The translations under genes and the position numbers were made by a program. The notes under the pieces are model-generated. The model made no database searches, was not told where the DNA came from, and worked only from the letters and a program-made list of their open reading frames with translations. DNA of 64,000 bases from Roseovarius faecimaris (GTDB taxonomy: Bacteria; Pseudomonadota; Alphaproteobacteria; Rhodobacterales; Rhodobacteraceae), in NCBI RefSeq assembly GCF_009762325.1, contig NZ_CP034348.1, positions 254,501 through 318,500 on the forward strand. The letters run 5' to 3'. Of this stretch, positions 51,463 to 60,418 are shown piece by piece; position 1 is the stretch's first letter, and each line of letters opens with the position of its first letter.

Positions 51463-52338
51463 ATGAAGACAAGATATTCATTTGGCGGGGACGAGCACAT
51501 CTTCGTCGAAGTGGACGAGGAAATGTCGCTCGACGCGTTTTTCAAAAGCCTGTCGATGACCAATGCCGTGCGCGAGAGCCAGATCAGGGGCGTGACCGAG
51601 GTCTGCCCGGCGAACGCGTCGTTTCAGGTGAAGTTTGACCCGGATGTGATCCATCCCGACGATATGCTGAAGGAAATCCAGTCGCTTGAGGCGGCCGCGG
51701 AAAAGGCGGATTCGGTGATCAAGACGCGGATCGTGGAAATCCCCGTCTATTATCAGGACCCGTGGACCCATGAGACGCTGATGCGCTTCCGCGAGAGGCA
51801 CCAGGACCCCAACAGCACGGATATCGAATATGCCGCGTCGATCAACGGATATGGCAGCGTCGATGATTTCATCAAGGCGCATTCCGGCTCGCCGTGGTTC
51901 GTCTCGATGGTGGGCTTTGTGGCGGGTCTGCCCTTCCTCTATCAGATGGTGGACCGGCCCCGGCAGATCGAGGTGCCCAAATACCTGCGCCCGCGCACGG
52001 ATACGCCCAAGCTGACCGTGGGCTATGGCGGGTGTTTCTCCTGCATCTATTCGGTGCGTGGCGCGGGGGGCTATCAGATGTTCGGCGTGACGCCGATGCC
52101 GATCTACGACCCGCAGCAGGAGATCAGCTATCTGCGCGAGTTCATGTGCTTCTTCAACCCGGGCGATATCGTCAAATGGAAGCCGATCAACCGCGATGAA
52201 TATGACGCGGCGGTTGAGGACGTGGATGCGGGCCGCTTCATGCCGCGCATGGCGGATGTGACCTTCGATCTTGAGAAATTCAACGCGGACAATGACGGCT
52301 ATAACGCCAAGCTGGAGGAGGCACTCAATGGGCATTAA
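51463..52338 (+). CDS. pxpB: 5-oxoprolinase subunit B / allophanate hydrolase subunit 1 family
   Basis: A 291-residue KipI/AHS1-type protein. Typical stretches: VTEVCPANASFQVKFDPD, IPVYYQDPWT, FVAGLPFLYQMVDRP and GGCFSCIYSVRGAGGYQMFG (GxxxG-like substrate loop, with two cysteines). In this family the protein pairs with subunit C to form an amidolyase or carboxyltransferase. It is longer than the ~220-residue usual form, with a C-terminal extension of about 40 residues (KWKPINRDEYDAAVEDVDAG onward). Overlaps pxpC by 11 bases. Confidence 0.86.
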   Translation: MKTRYSFGGDEHIFVEVDEEMSLDAFFKSLSMTNAVRESQIRGVTEVCPANASFQVKFDPDVIHPDDMLKEIQSLEAAAEKADSVIKTRIVEIPVYYQDPWTHETLMRFRERHQDPNSTDIEYAASINGYGSVDDFIKAHSGSPWFVSMVGFVAGLPFLYQMVDRPRQIEVPKYLRPRTDTPKLTVGYGGCFSCIYSVRGAGGYQMFGVTPMPIYDPQQEISYLREFMCFFNPGDIVKWKPINRDEYDAAVEDVDAGRFMPRMADVTFDLEKFNADNDGYNAKLEEALNGH

Positions 52339-53299
52339 GGTACATAATCCCGGGCTGGCCACCACGATTCAGGATTTGGGGCGTCCCGGTTATTTTCACC
52401 TCGGCATTCCGATCTCGGGCGCGATGGACCGCTTTGCGATGCGCGCCGCCAACATGCTCGTGGGCAATGATGAAGGTGCTGCCGGGCTTGAGGCGGTGTT
52501 CATGGGGCCGGAGCTGGAGTTCACGTCGGACGCGACCGTGGCCGTGACCGGGGCCGATATTCCGATCAAGCTGGATGGCGAGGAACAGCCTGGCTGGTCG
52601 TCGATTGCGGTCAAGGCCGGGCAGGTTCTGAGCTTTGATTTCTTGCGGGCAGGCGCGCGGGCCTATATCGCCGTCTCGGGCGGGATCACGGTGCCGGAAT
52701 ATCTCGGCAGCCGCTCGACCTATGCCATCGGGGCGCTGGGCGGCTTCGAAGGCCGGGCAATTGCGGCGGGCGATGAGCTGCCCACGGGCGACGATGCCGG
52801 GCCGGGCGGCGGCCGCACGGTGCCGGTGGAGTTACGGCGCGGCCCGGGCAACCCGGCAGAGCTGCGGGTGCTTCCGGGGCTTTACTGGCACCGGATCACG
52901 GAGACCGCCCAAAAGAACTTCTTTGATGATGAATGGAAGGTCGCCCCCGAGGCAGACCGCATGGGTTATCGGTTCCGCGGCGGACGGCATCTGGATTTTG
53001 TCGAGCGGGAACAACCGTTTGGCGCAGGATCGGACCCGTCGAACATCGTCGATGGCTGCTATTCCTACGGCTCTATTCAGGTGCCGGGCGGGACCGAGCC
53101 CATTGTGCTGCACCGCGATGCGGTGTCGGGCGGCGGGTACTTCATGCTCGGCACGGTGATCTCGGCCGATATGGACCTCATCGGGCAGTTGCAGCCCAAC
53201 ACGCCGTCCAAATTTGTGCGGGTGGATATGGACACGGCCCTGCAGGCGCGGCGCGACAGGCATGGCCTGCTCGACAAGCTGCGCGCGGCGCTGGACTGA
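52328..53299 (+). CDS. pxpC: 5-oxoprolinase subunit C / biotin-dependent carboxyltransferase
   Basis: A 323-residue KipA/AHS2-type protein with HNPGLATTIQDLGRPGYFHL, GIPISGAMDRFAMRAANML, AVSGGITVPEYLGSRSTYAI and the C-terminal GDMD-like VISADMDLIGQLQPN. In this operon it is the probable transferase that moves the carboxyl group from the biotin carrier to the substrate or drives ring opening. The ATG at 52328 lies inside the pxpB end and is preceded by GAGGAGG. Confidence 0.86.
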   Translation: MGIKVHNPGLATTIQDLGRPGYFHLGIPISGAMDRFAMRAANMLVGNDEGAAGLEAVFMGPELEFTSDATVAVTGADIPIKLDGEEQPGWSSIAVKAGQVLSFDFLRAGARAYIAVSGGITVPEYLGSRSTYAIGALGGFEGRAIAAGDELPTGDDAGPGGGRTVPVELRRGPGNPAELRVLPGLYWHRITETAQKNFFDDEWKVAPEADRMGYRFRGGRHLDFVEREQPFGAGSDPSNIVDGCYSYGSIQVPGGTEPIVLHRDAVSGGGYFMLGTVISADMDLIGQLQPNTPSKFVRVDMDTALQARRDRHGLLDKLRAALD

Positions 53300-53316
53300 A
53301 CAAAGGGAGAGATAAC

Positions 53317-53874
53317 ATGACGACACTTGCAAACACGGCGATCCCGGGGCTGAACACCTCCCTCGCGCGCCAGGCGATCACGGTCCTGCTCGGCGCTGCG
53401 CTCCTGACCATCTCGGCCAAGGTTCAGGTGCCGTTCTGGCCCGTGCCGATGACCTTGCAGACGCTGGCCGTCCTGCTGATCGGGGCCGCCCTCGGCTGGC
53501 GTCTGGCCGGGGCCACAGTCCTGACATACCTGGCGCAGGGGGCCATGGGCCTGCCCGTTTTCGCCTCCGGTGCGGGTCTGGCCTATATGGCCGGGCCGAC
53601 AGGCGGGTATCTGGCGGGGTTCCTGCTGGGCGCGGTTGCCGTGGGCTGGCTCTGTGAGAGGGGCATGGGCCGGAGTGTTGGTACGACCCTCATCGCCTTT
53701 GGTGCAGGTCTTGGCCTCATCTACGGGCTGGGCGTGCTGTGGCTGACCGCTTTCATGGGGCTGGGCAAGGCGATCGCGGTGGGTGTGACGCCCTTCCTGC
53801 CCGCTGAAGCGCTCAAACTGGCGCTGGCCTGTATCCTGCTGCCTGCCGCCTGGAAACTGGTGAAACGCCTCTAG
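53317..53874 (+). CDS. bioY: BioY biotin transporter
   Basis: A 185-residue membrane S-component with about six hydrophobic helices (AITVLLGAALLTISAKVQVPF, TLQTLAVLLIGAALGWRLAG, GPTGGYLAGFLLGAVAVGWL) and the BioY pattern VPFWPVPMTLQTL. It takes up biotin, alone or with an ECF module, which fits the biotin demand of the upstream carrier and carboxylase. AGGGAGAG precedes the ATG. Its TAG stop shares the palindrome CTAG with the stop of the convergent AraC gene. Confidence 0.93.
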   Translation: MTTLANTAIPGLNTSLARQAITVLLGAALLTISAKVQVPFWPVPMTLQTLAVLLIGAALGWRLAGATVLTYLAQGAMGLPVFASGAGLAYMAGPTGGYLAGFLLGAVAVGWLCERGMGRSVGTTLIAFGAGLGLIYGLGVLWLTAFMGLGKAIAVGVTPFLPAEALKLALACILLPAAWKLVKRL

Positions 53875-54827
53875 CCCCTGGTCCGGGCCTGCTGGCGGAA
53901 GTCCTTGGGGGAGACACCGACATGCCTGCGAAACGCACGCGAGAACTGCGTCTGGTCGGAGAACCCGTGAGCATAGGCGATCTCGGCGATGGTGCGCTGG
54001 TTGGCGGGGTCTTTCAGGGCTTGCTGGCAGGCCGAGATGCGCTGATCCCTGATCCACTGGCTGACGGTCTGGTTGGTGTCGCGAAAAATCTCGTGCATGT
54101 ACCGCACGGAAATACCGCAGGCCGCCGCGATCTGTTCCGGCGCAAGGTCGGGATCCGACAGGCGCGCGCGGATGGCTTGTTCGATCCGCGTCAGATGCGC
54201 CACCCGCACCGCCGAGCGACCAGAGGTGAGCGTGCGCGCGTCGTTTTCCACCGCGAGCACCAGAAGATCGATCAACTGACTGCCGACGGTGGCGCGCGCC
54301 TCTTCGTTCAGGCTTTCCACCCGCGAGGGGATATGCGCCAGCATATCGGCAAAAAGCCCGCCCGCCCCGTTGCCTGCATCAAACTGCATCGAGCAGAAGC
54401 GGCCCGGTGCGCGCAGCCGCCCGCCCAGAACCTTGTCGGAAACCTTGAGCACCCAGAGGCTATTTTCCTCTGCGTGGGAAAATTCATAGGGCTCATGGCT
54501 GCGTTCCAGAATGAAACCGCCCGGGTTACAGGTCACATCCTTACCGCTCTGGGAAAAGAACACCTCGGATCGGGCGGGAACGGTAATCAGATACTCCTCG
54601 TCCTGCGCGGCCCGCATGTGCTTGGGCAGGCGCCGGTAGCTCAGCGGTTTGGACACCAGCCGCGACAGCGACAGCGCGCCGAGGGTCCAGCTTTTCAGCT
54701 CGCCTTCGAAGCGCTCGGAATCCTTGAAGCTGAGATCCAGCGGGAAGTAGGTATTCGCAATCGTCTCGTGCCAGTGCCGCGAGCGGCTGGCGGGTGTGAT
54801 GCCCTTGGTGGTGACGATACGATCCAT
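53871..54827 (-). CDS. AraC-family regulator divergent from hyuB
   Basis: A 318-residue AraC regulator of the FeaR-like type: a cupin-like sensor half (HWHETIANTYFPLDLSF, EEYLITVPARSEVFFSQSG) and a C-terminal helix-turn-helix pair (EQIAAACGISVRYMHEIFRD, TIAEIAYAHGFSDQTQFSRA). Divergent from hyuB across 176 bases, so it is the natural candidate to control the hyu-liv operon. Its stop overlaps that of bioY. Confidence 0.88.
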   Translation of the reverse strand: MDRIVTTKGITPASRSRHWHETIANTYFPLDLSFKDSERFEGELKSWTLGALSLSRLVSKPLSYRRLPKHMRAAQDEEYLITVPARSEVFFSQSGKDVTCNPGGFILERSHEPYEFSHAEENSLWVLKVSDKVLGGRLRAPGRFCSMQFDAGNGAGGLFADMLAHIPSRVESLNEEARATVGSQLIDLLVLAVENDARTLTSGRSAVRVAHLTRIEQAIRARLSDPDLAPEQIAAACGISVRYMHEIFRDTNQTVSQWIRDQRISACQQALKDPANQRTIAEIAYAHGFSDQTQFSRAFRRHVGVSPKDFRQQARTRG

Positions 54828-55003
54828 CTTTCTCCCTTTGCACCGAGCCTAGGGCAGGGCGCGCGCTCTGGCAAATGTAACCGTCCCCTATGCGCTGAGC
54901 GTCAAGTTTTTGCGCGCTCGGTGCCAAGACCGCCTGGCAGGATGCCTTCTAAGCTCGTCCGATCAACGATGCGCCACGGCGTGCGAATGGGAGGAATGCA
55001 TTC

Positions 55004-56797
55004 ATGACGGCCAAGTCAAAGAAGAAGCCCGTAAAGTCAAAGAAGAAGGTCAAGGTGGACCCGATCACCCTGTCGGTGGTGCGCGGGGTGCTGGAGACAA
55101 CGCAGCGGGAGATGACGCTGTCGCTGGAGAAAACCGCGCGGTCGAGCGTGTTCAATCTCGCGCATGACTATTCCACGTCACTGTTCAATCACACGCCCGA
55201 GATGATCCTGCAGGGGCAGGACATCCCCATTCACCTCGGCTCTCTGATCCCGGCCATGAAGGCGACGGCGGCCTATTTCGGGGATGACGTGCATGAGGGC
55301 GATCTGATCCTGCAGAACGACCCGACCTATGGCGGCGGGCACTCGATCGACACCTGCATGTACAAGCCCGTGTTCTGGGAAGGCGAGCTGGTCTTCTGGA
55401 CCGTGTGCAAAGGCCACCTGACGGATATCGGCGGGCCGGTGCCTGCGGGCTATAACCCCGACGCCAAAGAGATTTACGCCGAGGGTCTGCGTATCCCGCC
55501 GATCAAGATCTGGGACAAGGGTGTGCCGCGCAAGGACATCCTGAACATGCTTCTGACAAACATGCGCGCGCGACGCGATCAGGAAGGCGATTTCAACGCC
55601 CTGATCGGGGCCTGCCAGGTGGGCGAGCGCAACCTGCTGGCGCTGATCGAGAAATACGGGTTGGAACAGGTGCAGGCCTGTATCGACGAGCTTCTGGACA
55701 TGGCCGAGAAGCAGATGCGCAGCCTGATCAAATCCGTGCCCAACGGCACCTATGAAGGCACCGCCGTGCTGGAGGATGCGGGCCACGGGTTTGGCGATAT
55801 GGACATCAACGCCAAGGTCACGATCAAGGGCGACAATTGTCATATCGAGATTAATTCGCCGCCGCAGGTGCCCTATTTCATCAACTCCTACGAGGGCAAT
55901 TCCTATTCGGGCGTGTACCTGGGCCTGATGATGTTCGCGCAGCTTCCGCCGCCTTATAACGAGGGGCTGTATCGCTGTGTGACGGTGGATATGGGGCCGC
56001 ATGGCACGCTGTGTAATGCCAAGGAACCCGCCCCGCATATGAACTGTACCACCACGCCGATGGAAACACTCACGGACGCCGTTCGGCTGGCCTTCGAACA
56101 GGCGGTGCCCTCGAAAGTGGCCGCCTCCTGGGGCCATGCCAACGGGCTGAACATCGCCGGGTGGGACAAGCGCCATGACGAGGAATACGTGACCATGGTG
56201 CTGGCCACGATCATTTCGGGCGCGGGTGCCACGCCGCAACAGGATGGCTGGCATGCCTGCGGGCCGGAATGCTGCTTTGGCGCGCTGACCTCGGGTGATG
56301 TTGAGCTGCTGGAATATTCCTATCCGATCATCATCCACAATTATTCGCTGATGACCGACAGTGGCGGTGCCGGCAAGTATCGTGGCGGGTCGGGCACGGC
56401 CTGGAAGGTCGAGCCGATGAACGATGACATGACCTTCATCATGTTCGGCGAGGGCCGCCGCATTCCGGCCATGGGGGCGGCAGGCGCGGAAAGCACCATG
56501 ATCCCGCCCAAAGTCGGCAGCATGGACATTTACCGCGATGGCGAGGTCAAGACGCTGCGCGACAACGTCATTGACGTGATCAAGCCCGGTGAATGGGTGA
56601 TGAACCGCAACCCCGGCGGGGGCGGCTATGGGAACCCGATGGAACGCGCCATCGACAAGGTGGTGTGGGACGTCAAGAACAACCTGGTGTCAATCAAGGG
56701 AGCAAAGGAGGATTACGGCGTCGTCTTCAAGGATGAAGAGACATTGGAGGTGGACATGAAGGCCACGGAGAAGCTGCGCAAGAAGAGCGCGGCCTGA
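55004..56797 (+). CDS. hyuB: hydantoinase B / oxoprolinase subunit
   Basis: A 597-residue HyuB-family protein, the partner of HyuA. It opens with a Lys-rich tail (MTAKSKKKPVKSKKKVKVDP), then HLGSLIPAMKATAAYFGDDV, DPTYGGGHSIDTCMYKPVF, HLTDIGGPVPAG and the Gly-rich NPGGGGYGNPMERA. With HyuA it hydrolyses cyclic imides such as N-methylhydantoin or 5-oxoproline, using ATP; acetone carboxylase and acetophenone carboxylase subunits share the fold, so carboxylase activity is an alternative. GGGAGGA precedes the ATG. Confidence 0.88.
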   Translation: MTAKSKKKPVKSKKKVKVDPITLSVVRGVLETTQREMTLSLEKTARSSVFNLAHDYSTSLFNHTPEMILQGQDIPIHLGSLIPAMKATAAYFGDDVHEGDLILQNDPTYGGGHSIDTCMYKPVFWEGELVFWTVCKGHLTDIGGPVPAGYNPDAKEIYAEGLRIPPIKIWDKGVPRKDILNMLLTNMRARRDQEGDFNALIGACQVGERNLLALIEKYGLEQVQACIDELLDMAEKQMRSLIKSVPNGTYEGTAVLEDAGHGFGDMDINAKVTIKGDNCHIEINSPPQVPYFINSYEGNSYSGVYLGLMMFAQLPPPYNEGLYRCVTVDMGPHGTLCNAKEPAPHMNCTTTPMETLTDAVRLAFEQAVPSKVAASWGHANGLNIAGWDKRHDEEYVTMVLATIISGAGATPQQDGWHACGPECCFGALTSGDVELLEYSYPIIIHNYSLMTDSGGAGKYRGGSGTAWKVEPMNDDMTFIMFGEGRRIPAMGAAGAESTMIPPKVGSMDIYRDGEVKTLRDNVIDVIKPGEWVMNRNPGGGGYGNPMERAIDKVVWDVKNNLVSIKGAKEDYGVVFKDEETLEVDMKATEKLRKKSAA

Positions 56798-56851
56798 GGC
56801 TCATGATCCAAACGCAATCCAACATATTCATCCGAGAAAGAGAGATAACCC

Positions 56852-58933
56852 ATGCGTACTGAATACAGACTTGGCATCGACGCCGGCGGCACCTTCACCG
56901 ATTTCGTTCTGGCCGACAAATCCGGCAAGGTGAAACTCTACAAGGCGCTCAGCACCCCAGCTGACCCGACACTGGCGATCAAGAACGGCCTGGCGCTGAT
57001 GTCCGAAGATACCGGCATGAGCGCAGAAGAGATCGTTTCGAAATGTGACCTCTGCATCAACGGCACCACGGTGGGCCTGAACGCGCTTATCCAGCACAAG
57101 GGCGGCAAGACCGGCCTGATCTGCACCAAGGGCCATGAGGACAGTATCGAGATCCGTCTTGGCCACAAGGAAGACGGCTATCGTTATGACCCGGAATATC
57201 CGCCCGCGGTCATGCTGGTGCCGCGCTATCTGCGCTGCGGCGTGGACGAGCGGGTGCTGTCAAATGGCGATGTGCGCACGCCAATGAACGAGGACGACGT
57301 GCGCGCGGCCTGCGAGCTGTTCCTGAAGGAGGGTGTCGAGACCGTGGCGATCAGCTTTGTCTGGTCGGTGCTGGAGCCCTCGCACGAGCGCCGCGCGGCC
57401 GAGATCGTGCGGGAAATGATGCCCGATGCGATCCTGACCGTGGGGTCCGAACTGTACCCGCAGGTGCGCGAATATACCCGCACCTCGACGGCGGTGACGA
57501 ACGCCTATCTGGCCCCGATCATGAAGAAATACGTGGATGCGGTGGATGCCTATTTCCGCAAGCTGGGCGCGCGTTATCCGGTGCGTTACTTCCAGTCCAA
57601 TGGCGGGCTGGCCATCGGTCAGGCGATGACGGACCGGTCGGTCTATGCGATCAACTCCGGGCCTGCCTCGGCCCCGACAGCGGGTCTGGCCGTGGCCGCG
57701 CCTTTCAAGGAAAAGAACGTGATCACCTGCGATATGGGGGGTACGTCCTTTGACATCACGCTGACCAAGGGCGGGGTGACCAACCTCAACAAGAATATCG
57801 ACTTTCTGCGCTATCGGATCGGTGTGCCGATGATCCAGGTGGAAACCCTGGGCGCGGGTGGCGGCTCGATCGGCTGGATTGACGAGATGGGCCTGTTGCA
57901 GATGGGCCCGCAATCGGCCGGCGCCGATCCGGGGCCTGCCTGTTACGATCAGGGTGGCGAACATCCCACCGTGTCGGACGCAAACCTGGTGCTGGGCTAT
58001 CTCAACCCGGACGGGTTGGTGGGGGGTCGCCTGCCGCTTGATGCCAAGAAGGCGCGCCAGGCGATCAAGACACATGTCGCCGACCCGCTGGGCATCTCGC
58101 CCGAAAAGGCCGCCTATGGCATGTACACAATCGTCAACAACAACATGGTCAACGGCATTCGCCGCGTGTCGGTGGAACGTGGCTATGACCCGCGCGACTT
58201 CGTGCTTGTCGGGGCAGGCGGGGCCACGGCGGCGCATATCACTGCCATCGCCGAGGAGATGGGGATCGGGACGATCATCCTGCCCAAGCTGGCCTCGGGG
58301 CTCTGCGCCTATGGTCAGATCATCTCGGACGTGAAGTACAACTACATGGCCACCGCGCCGCTGAGGCTCGACAATGCCAAGGCCTATGCCCAGATCAACA
58401 AACTCTACAAGCAGATCGAGAAACAGGGCCGCGACCATCTGAAAAAGGACGGGTTCAAGGCCGGGCAGATCCGCGCCGAACGCTCCATCGAGATGCGCTA
58501 TGTGGGCCAGGTGCACGAATGCACGGTCGAGATTGGCAATTTCGAGATCAACTCGAAAACCGTCGATCAGGTGATCGAAGCCTTCCACGCCCGTCACGAG
58601 CAGCTCTACACCTATTCGGAGCGTCACAACACGATCGAAGTGGTGAATATCGAAAGCACGCTCTACGGCGCGGTGGATAAGCCCAAACAGGCCAAGATCG
58701 GCAAGGGGGCCTCGCCCGACAAGGCGATGAAAGGCCACCGCAAAGCGATCTTTGACGCCTCGGGCAAGGCCGGGAAAACACCGGTCTACGATGGCGGAAT
58801 GCTGGGCGCCGGGGCCACGATCAAGGGGCCTGCCGTGATCGAGGAAGAGACCACAACCATCGTCGTGATCCCCGGCTGGAGCGCCAAGCTCGATGCCAGC
58901 GGGTCTTACGTGATCACCAGAAAGAAGCGCTGA
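56852..58933 (+). CDS. hyuA: hydantoinase A / oxoprolinase subunit
   Basis: A 693-residue ASKHA-fold ATPase subunit. Phosphate-1 loop GIDAGGTFTDFVLADK at the N-terminus, NGTTVGLNALIQHKGGKTGL, then the Hydantoinase_A core with DMGGTSFDITLTKGG, ETLGAGGGSIGWIDEMGLLQ and GGATAAHITAIAEEMG. The C-terminal ~150 residues form the beta-rich extension. Paired with HyuB by a 54-base gap; the substrate is likely imported by the Liv-type genes that follow. Start ATG follows AGAGAGAT. Confidence 0.9.
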   Translation: MRTEYRLGIDAGGTFTDFVLADKSGKVKLYKALSTPADPTLAIKNGLALMSEDTGMSAEEIVSKCDLCINGTTVGLNALIQHKGGKTGLICTKGHEDSIEIRLGHKEDGYRYDPEYPPAVMLVPRYLRCGVDERVLSNGDVRTPMNEDDVRAACELFLKEGVETVAISFVWSVLEPSHERRAAEIVREMMPDAILTVGSELYPQVREYTRTSTAVTNAYLAPIMKKYVDAVDAYFRKLGARYPVRYFQSNGGLAIGQAMTDRSVYAINSGPASAPTAGLAVAAPFKEKNVITCDMGGTSFDITLTKGGVTNLNKNIDFLRYRIGVPMIQVETLGAGGGSIGWIDEMGLLQMGPQSAGADPGPACYDQGGEHPTVSDANLVLGYLNPDGLVGGRLPLDAKKARQAIKTHVADPLGISPEKAAYGMYTIVNNNMVNGIRRVSVERGYDPRDFVLVGAGGATAAHITAIAEEMGIGTIILPKLASGLCAYGQIISDVKYNYMATAPLRLDNAKAYAQINKLYKQIEKQGRDHLKKDGFKAGQIRAERSIEMRYVGQVHECTVEIGNFEINSKTVDQVIEAFHARHEQLYTYSERHNTIEVVNIESTLYGAVDKPKQAKIGKGASPDKAMKGHRKAIFDASGKAGKTPVYDGGMLGAGATIKGPAVIEEETTTIVVIPGWSAKLDASGSYVITRKKR

Positions 58934-58942
58934 GGAGGGGCC

Positions 58943-59695
58943 ATGTCACATCTTTTGCAGGCACAGAATGTCTCGGTCTCGTTTGACGGGCTGCATGCGC
59001 TGTCAAACGTCAACCTTGATATTCCGCCTGCGAAAGTGTCGGGGCTGATCGGGCCCAATGGCGCGGGCAAGACGACGCTGGTCAATGTGCTGACCGGGTT
59101 TCAGGCGCCGACACAAGGAACGGTCCGTCATGACGGGCAGGATGTGTCGGGCATGCCCGCGCACAAGCTGCGCCGCCTTGGTGTGGCGCGGACGTTCCAG
59201 GGCGGGCGGCTGTTCAAGGAGCTCAGCGTTCTCGACAATCTGGAAGTGACGGGCGTGGGTCTTGGCCTCAGCCGCCGGGCCGCGGCGGCGCGGGCGGTGG
59301 AAATGCTCGACTGGGTCGGGATCACGCCACTGATGCAGCTTACGGCCGGGTCGCTTCCCTACACCGACGAGCGACGCGTCGGCATTGCCCGCGCGCTGAT
59401 GCTGGAGCCGAAGTTCCTGCTGCTGGATGAACCGGCGGCCGGCATGTCGGCGCATGAGGCGGATGAGCTTTCCGAGCTGATCGGGCGGATCGTGGCCGAG
59501 ATCGGCTGTGGCGTCCTGCTGATCGAGCACAATATCGGGCTGGTGTTGAAAACCTGCGCACATATCCATGTGCTCGATTCAGGCGAGATGATCGACGAGG
59601 GCGACCCCGCGCATATCAAATCCAGCGAGAAGGTGCTGCACGCCTATATGGGCACGCAGGCCGATATCGAAGGCGATGTGGAGGCGGCGCTATGA
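58943..59695 (+). CDS. livG: branched-chain-type ABC transporter ATPase
   Basis: A 250-residue ABC ATPase of the LivG type: Walker A GPNGAGKTTLVNVL, Walker B LLLDEPAAGMS. The signature position has a degenerate LPYTDERRVGIARALMLEP in place of LSGGQ. It lies 9 bases after hyuA and overlaps livF (ATGA). The importer probably takes up the hyu substrate rather than leucine. Confidence 0.9.
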   Translation: MSHLLQAQNVSVSFDGLHALSNVNLDIPPAKVSGLIGPNGAGKTTLVNVLTGFQAPTQGTVRHDGQDVSGMPAHKLRRLGVARTFQGGRLFKELSVLDNLEVTGVGLGLSRRAAAARAVEMLDWVGITPLMQLTAGSLPYTDERRVGIARALMLEPKFLLLDEPAAGMSAHEADELSELIGRIVAEIGCGVLLIEHNIGLVLKTCAHIHVLDSGEMIDEGDPAHIKSSEKVLHAYMGTQADIEGDVEAAL

Positions 59696-60414
59696 GCCTG
59701 CTCAACGTTGACAATATCACCGTGCGCTATGGCCGCCTGACGGCGTTGCGCAATTTCAGCCTGAGCATGGAGCAGGGCGAGACGCTGTTTGTTACCGGAC
59801 CAAACGGCGCGGGCAAATCAACCCTGCTCAAGGCGATTGCGGGCGTTGTGGCTCCGGCGGAGGGCCGTATCGGCTTTCAGGGGCAGAAGGTGGACGGCAA
59901 CCCACCGGAAAACATCGCGCGGCTAGGCCTGTCGATGGTGCCCGAAGGACGGCATGTTTTTGGCGCGCTCAGCATTGAGGAAAACCTGATCCTCGGGGCC
60001 GGTATGCGCAAGAACCCCGCCCAGGCCAAAAAGACGCTGGCAGAGGTCTATGAGATGTTCCCGGTGCTGGCCGAGCGCAAGGACAGTCATGCGGGCGTGC
60101 TTTCGGGCGGGCAGCAGCAGATGCTGGTGATCGGCCGTGCGCTGATGACCGAGCCGCAACTGGTGGCGATTGACGAGCCGTCGCTGGGCCTTGCCCCAAA
60201 GATCATTGACCAGGTGTACGAGACCCTCACGCGGCTGCGTGACGAGCGGGGGCTGAGCCTGCTGATTGTCGAGCAATCCACCACCCGCGCCGTCATGGCA
60301 GGCGGACGCATGGTGATGCTGCGCTCGGGCGAGAAGGTGCTGGAAGGCGATGCGCGTGAGTTGTCGAAGGGCGACGCGCTCAACGCCGCCTATTTCGGAT
60401 TTGAGGAGCATTGA
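59692..60414 (+). CDS. livF: branched-chain-type ABC transporter ATPase
   Basis: A 240-residue LivF-type ATPase with Walker A GPNGAGKSTLLKAI, signature LSGGQQQMLVIGRALM and Walker B VAIDEPSLGLAP. Pairs with LivG to drive the LivHM permease. Four-base overlap with livG; livH starts 5 bases after it. Confidence 0.9.
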   Translation: MSLLNVDNITVRYGRLTALRNFSLSMEQGETLFVTGPNGAGKSTLLKAIAGVVAPAEGRIGFQGQKVDGNPPENIARLGLSMVPEGRHVFGALSIEENLILGAGMRKNPAQAKKTLAEVYEMFPVLAERKDSHAGVLSGGQQQMLVIGRALMTEPQLVAIDEPSLGLAPKIIDQVYETLTRLRDERGLSLLIVEQSTTRAVMAGGRMVMLRSGEKVLEGDARELSKGDALNAAYFGFEEH

Positions 60415-60418
60415 GACG

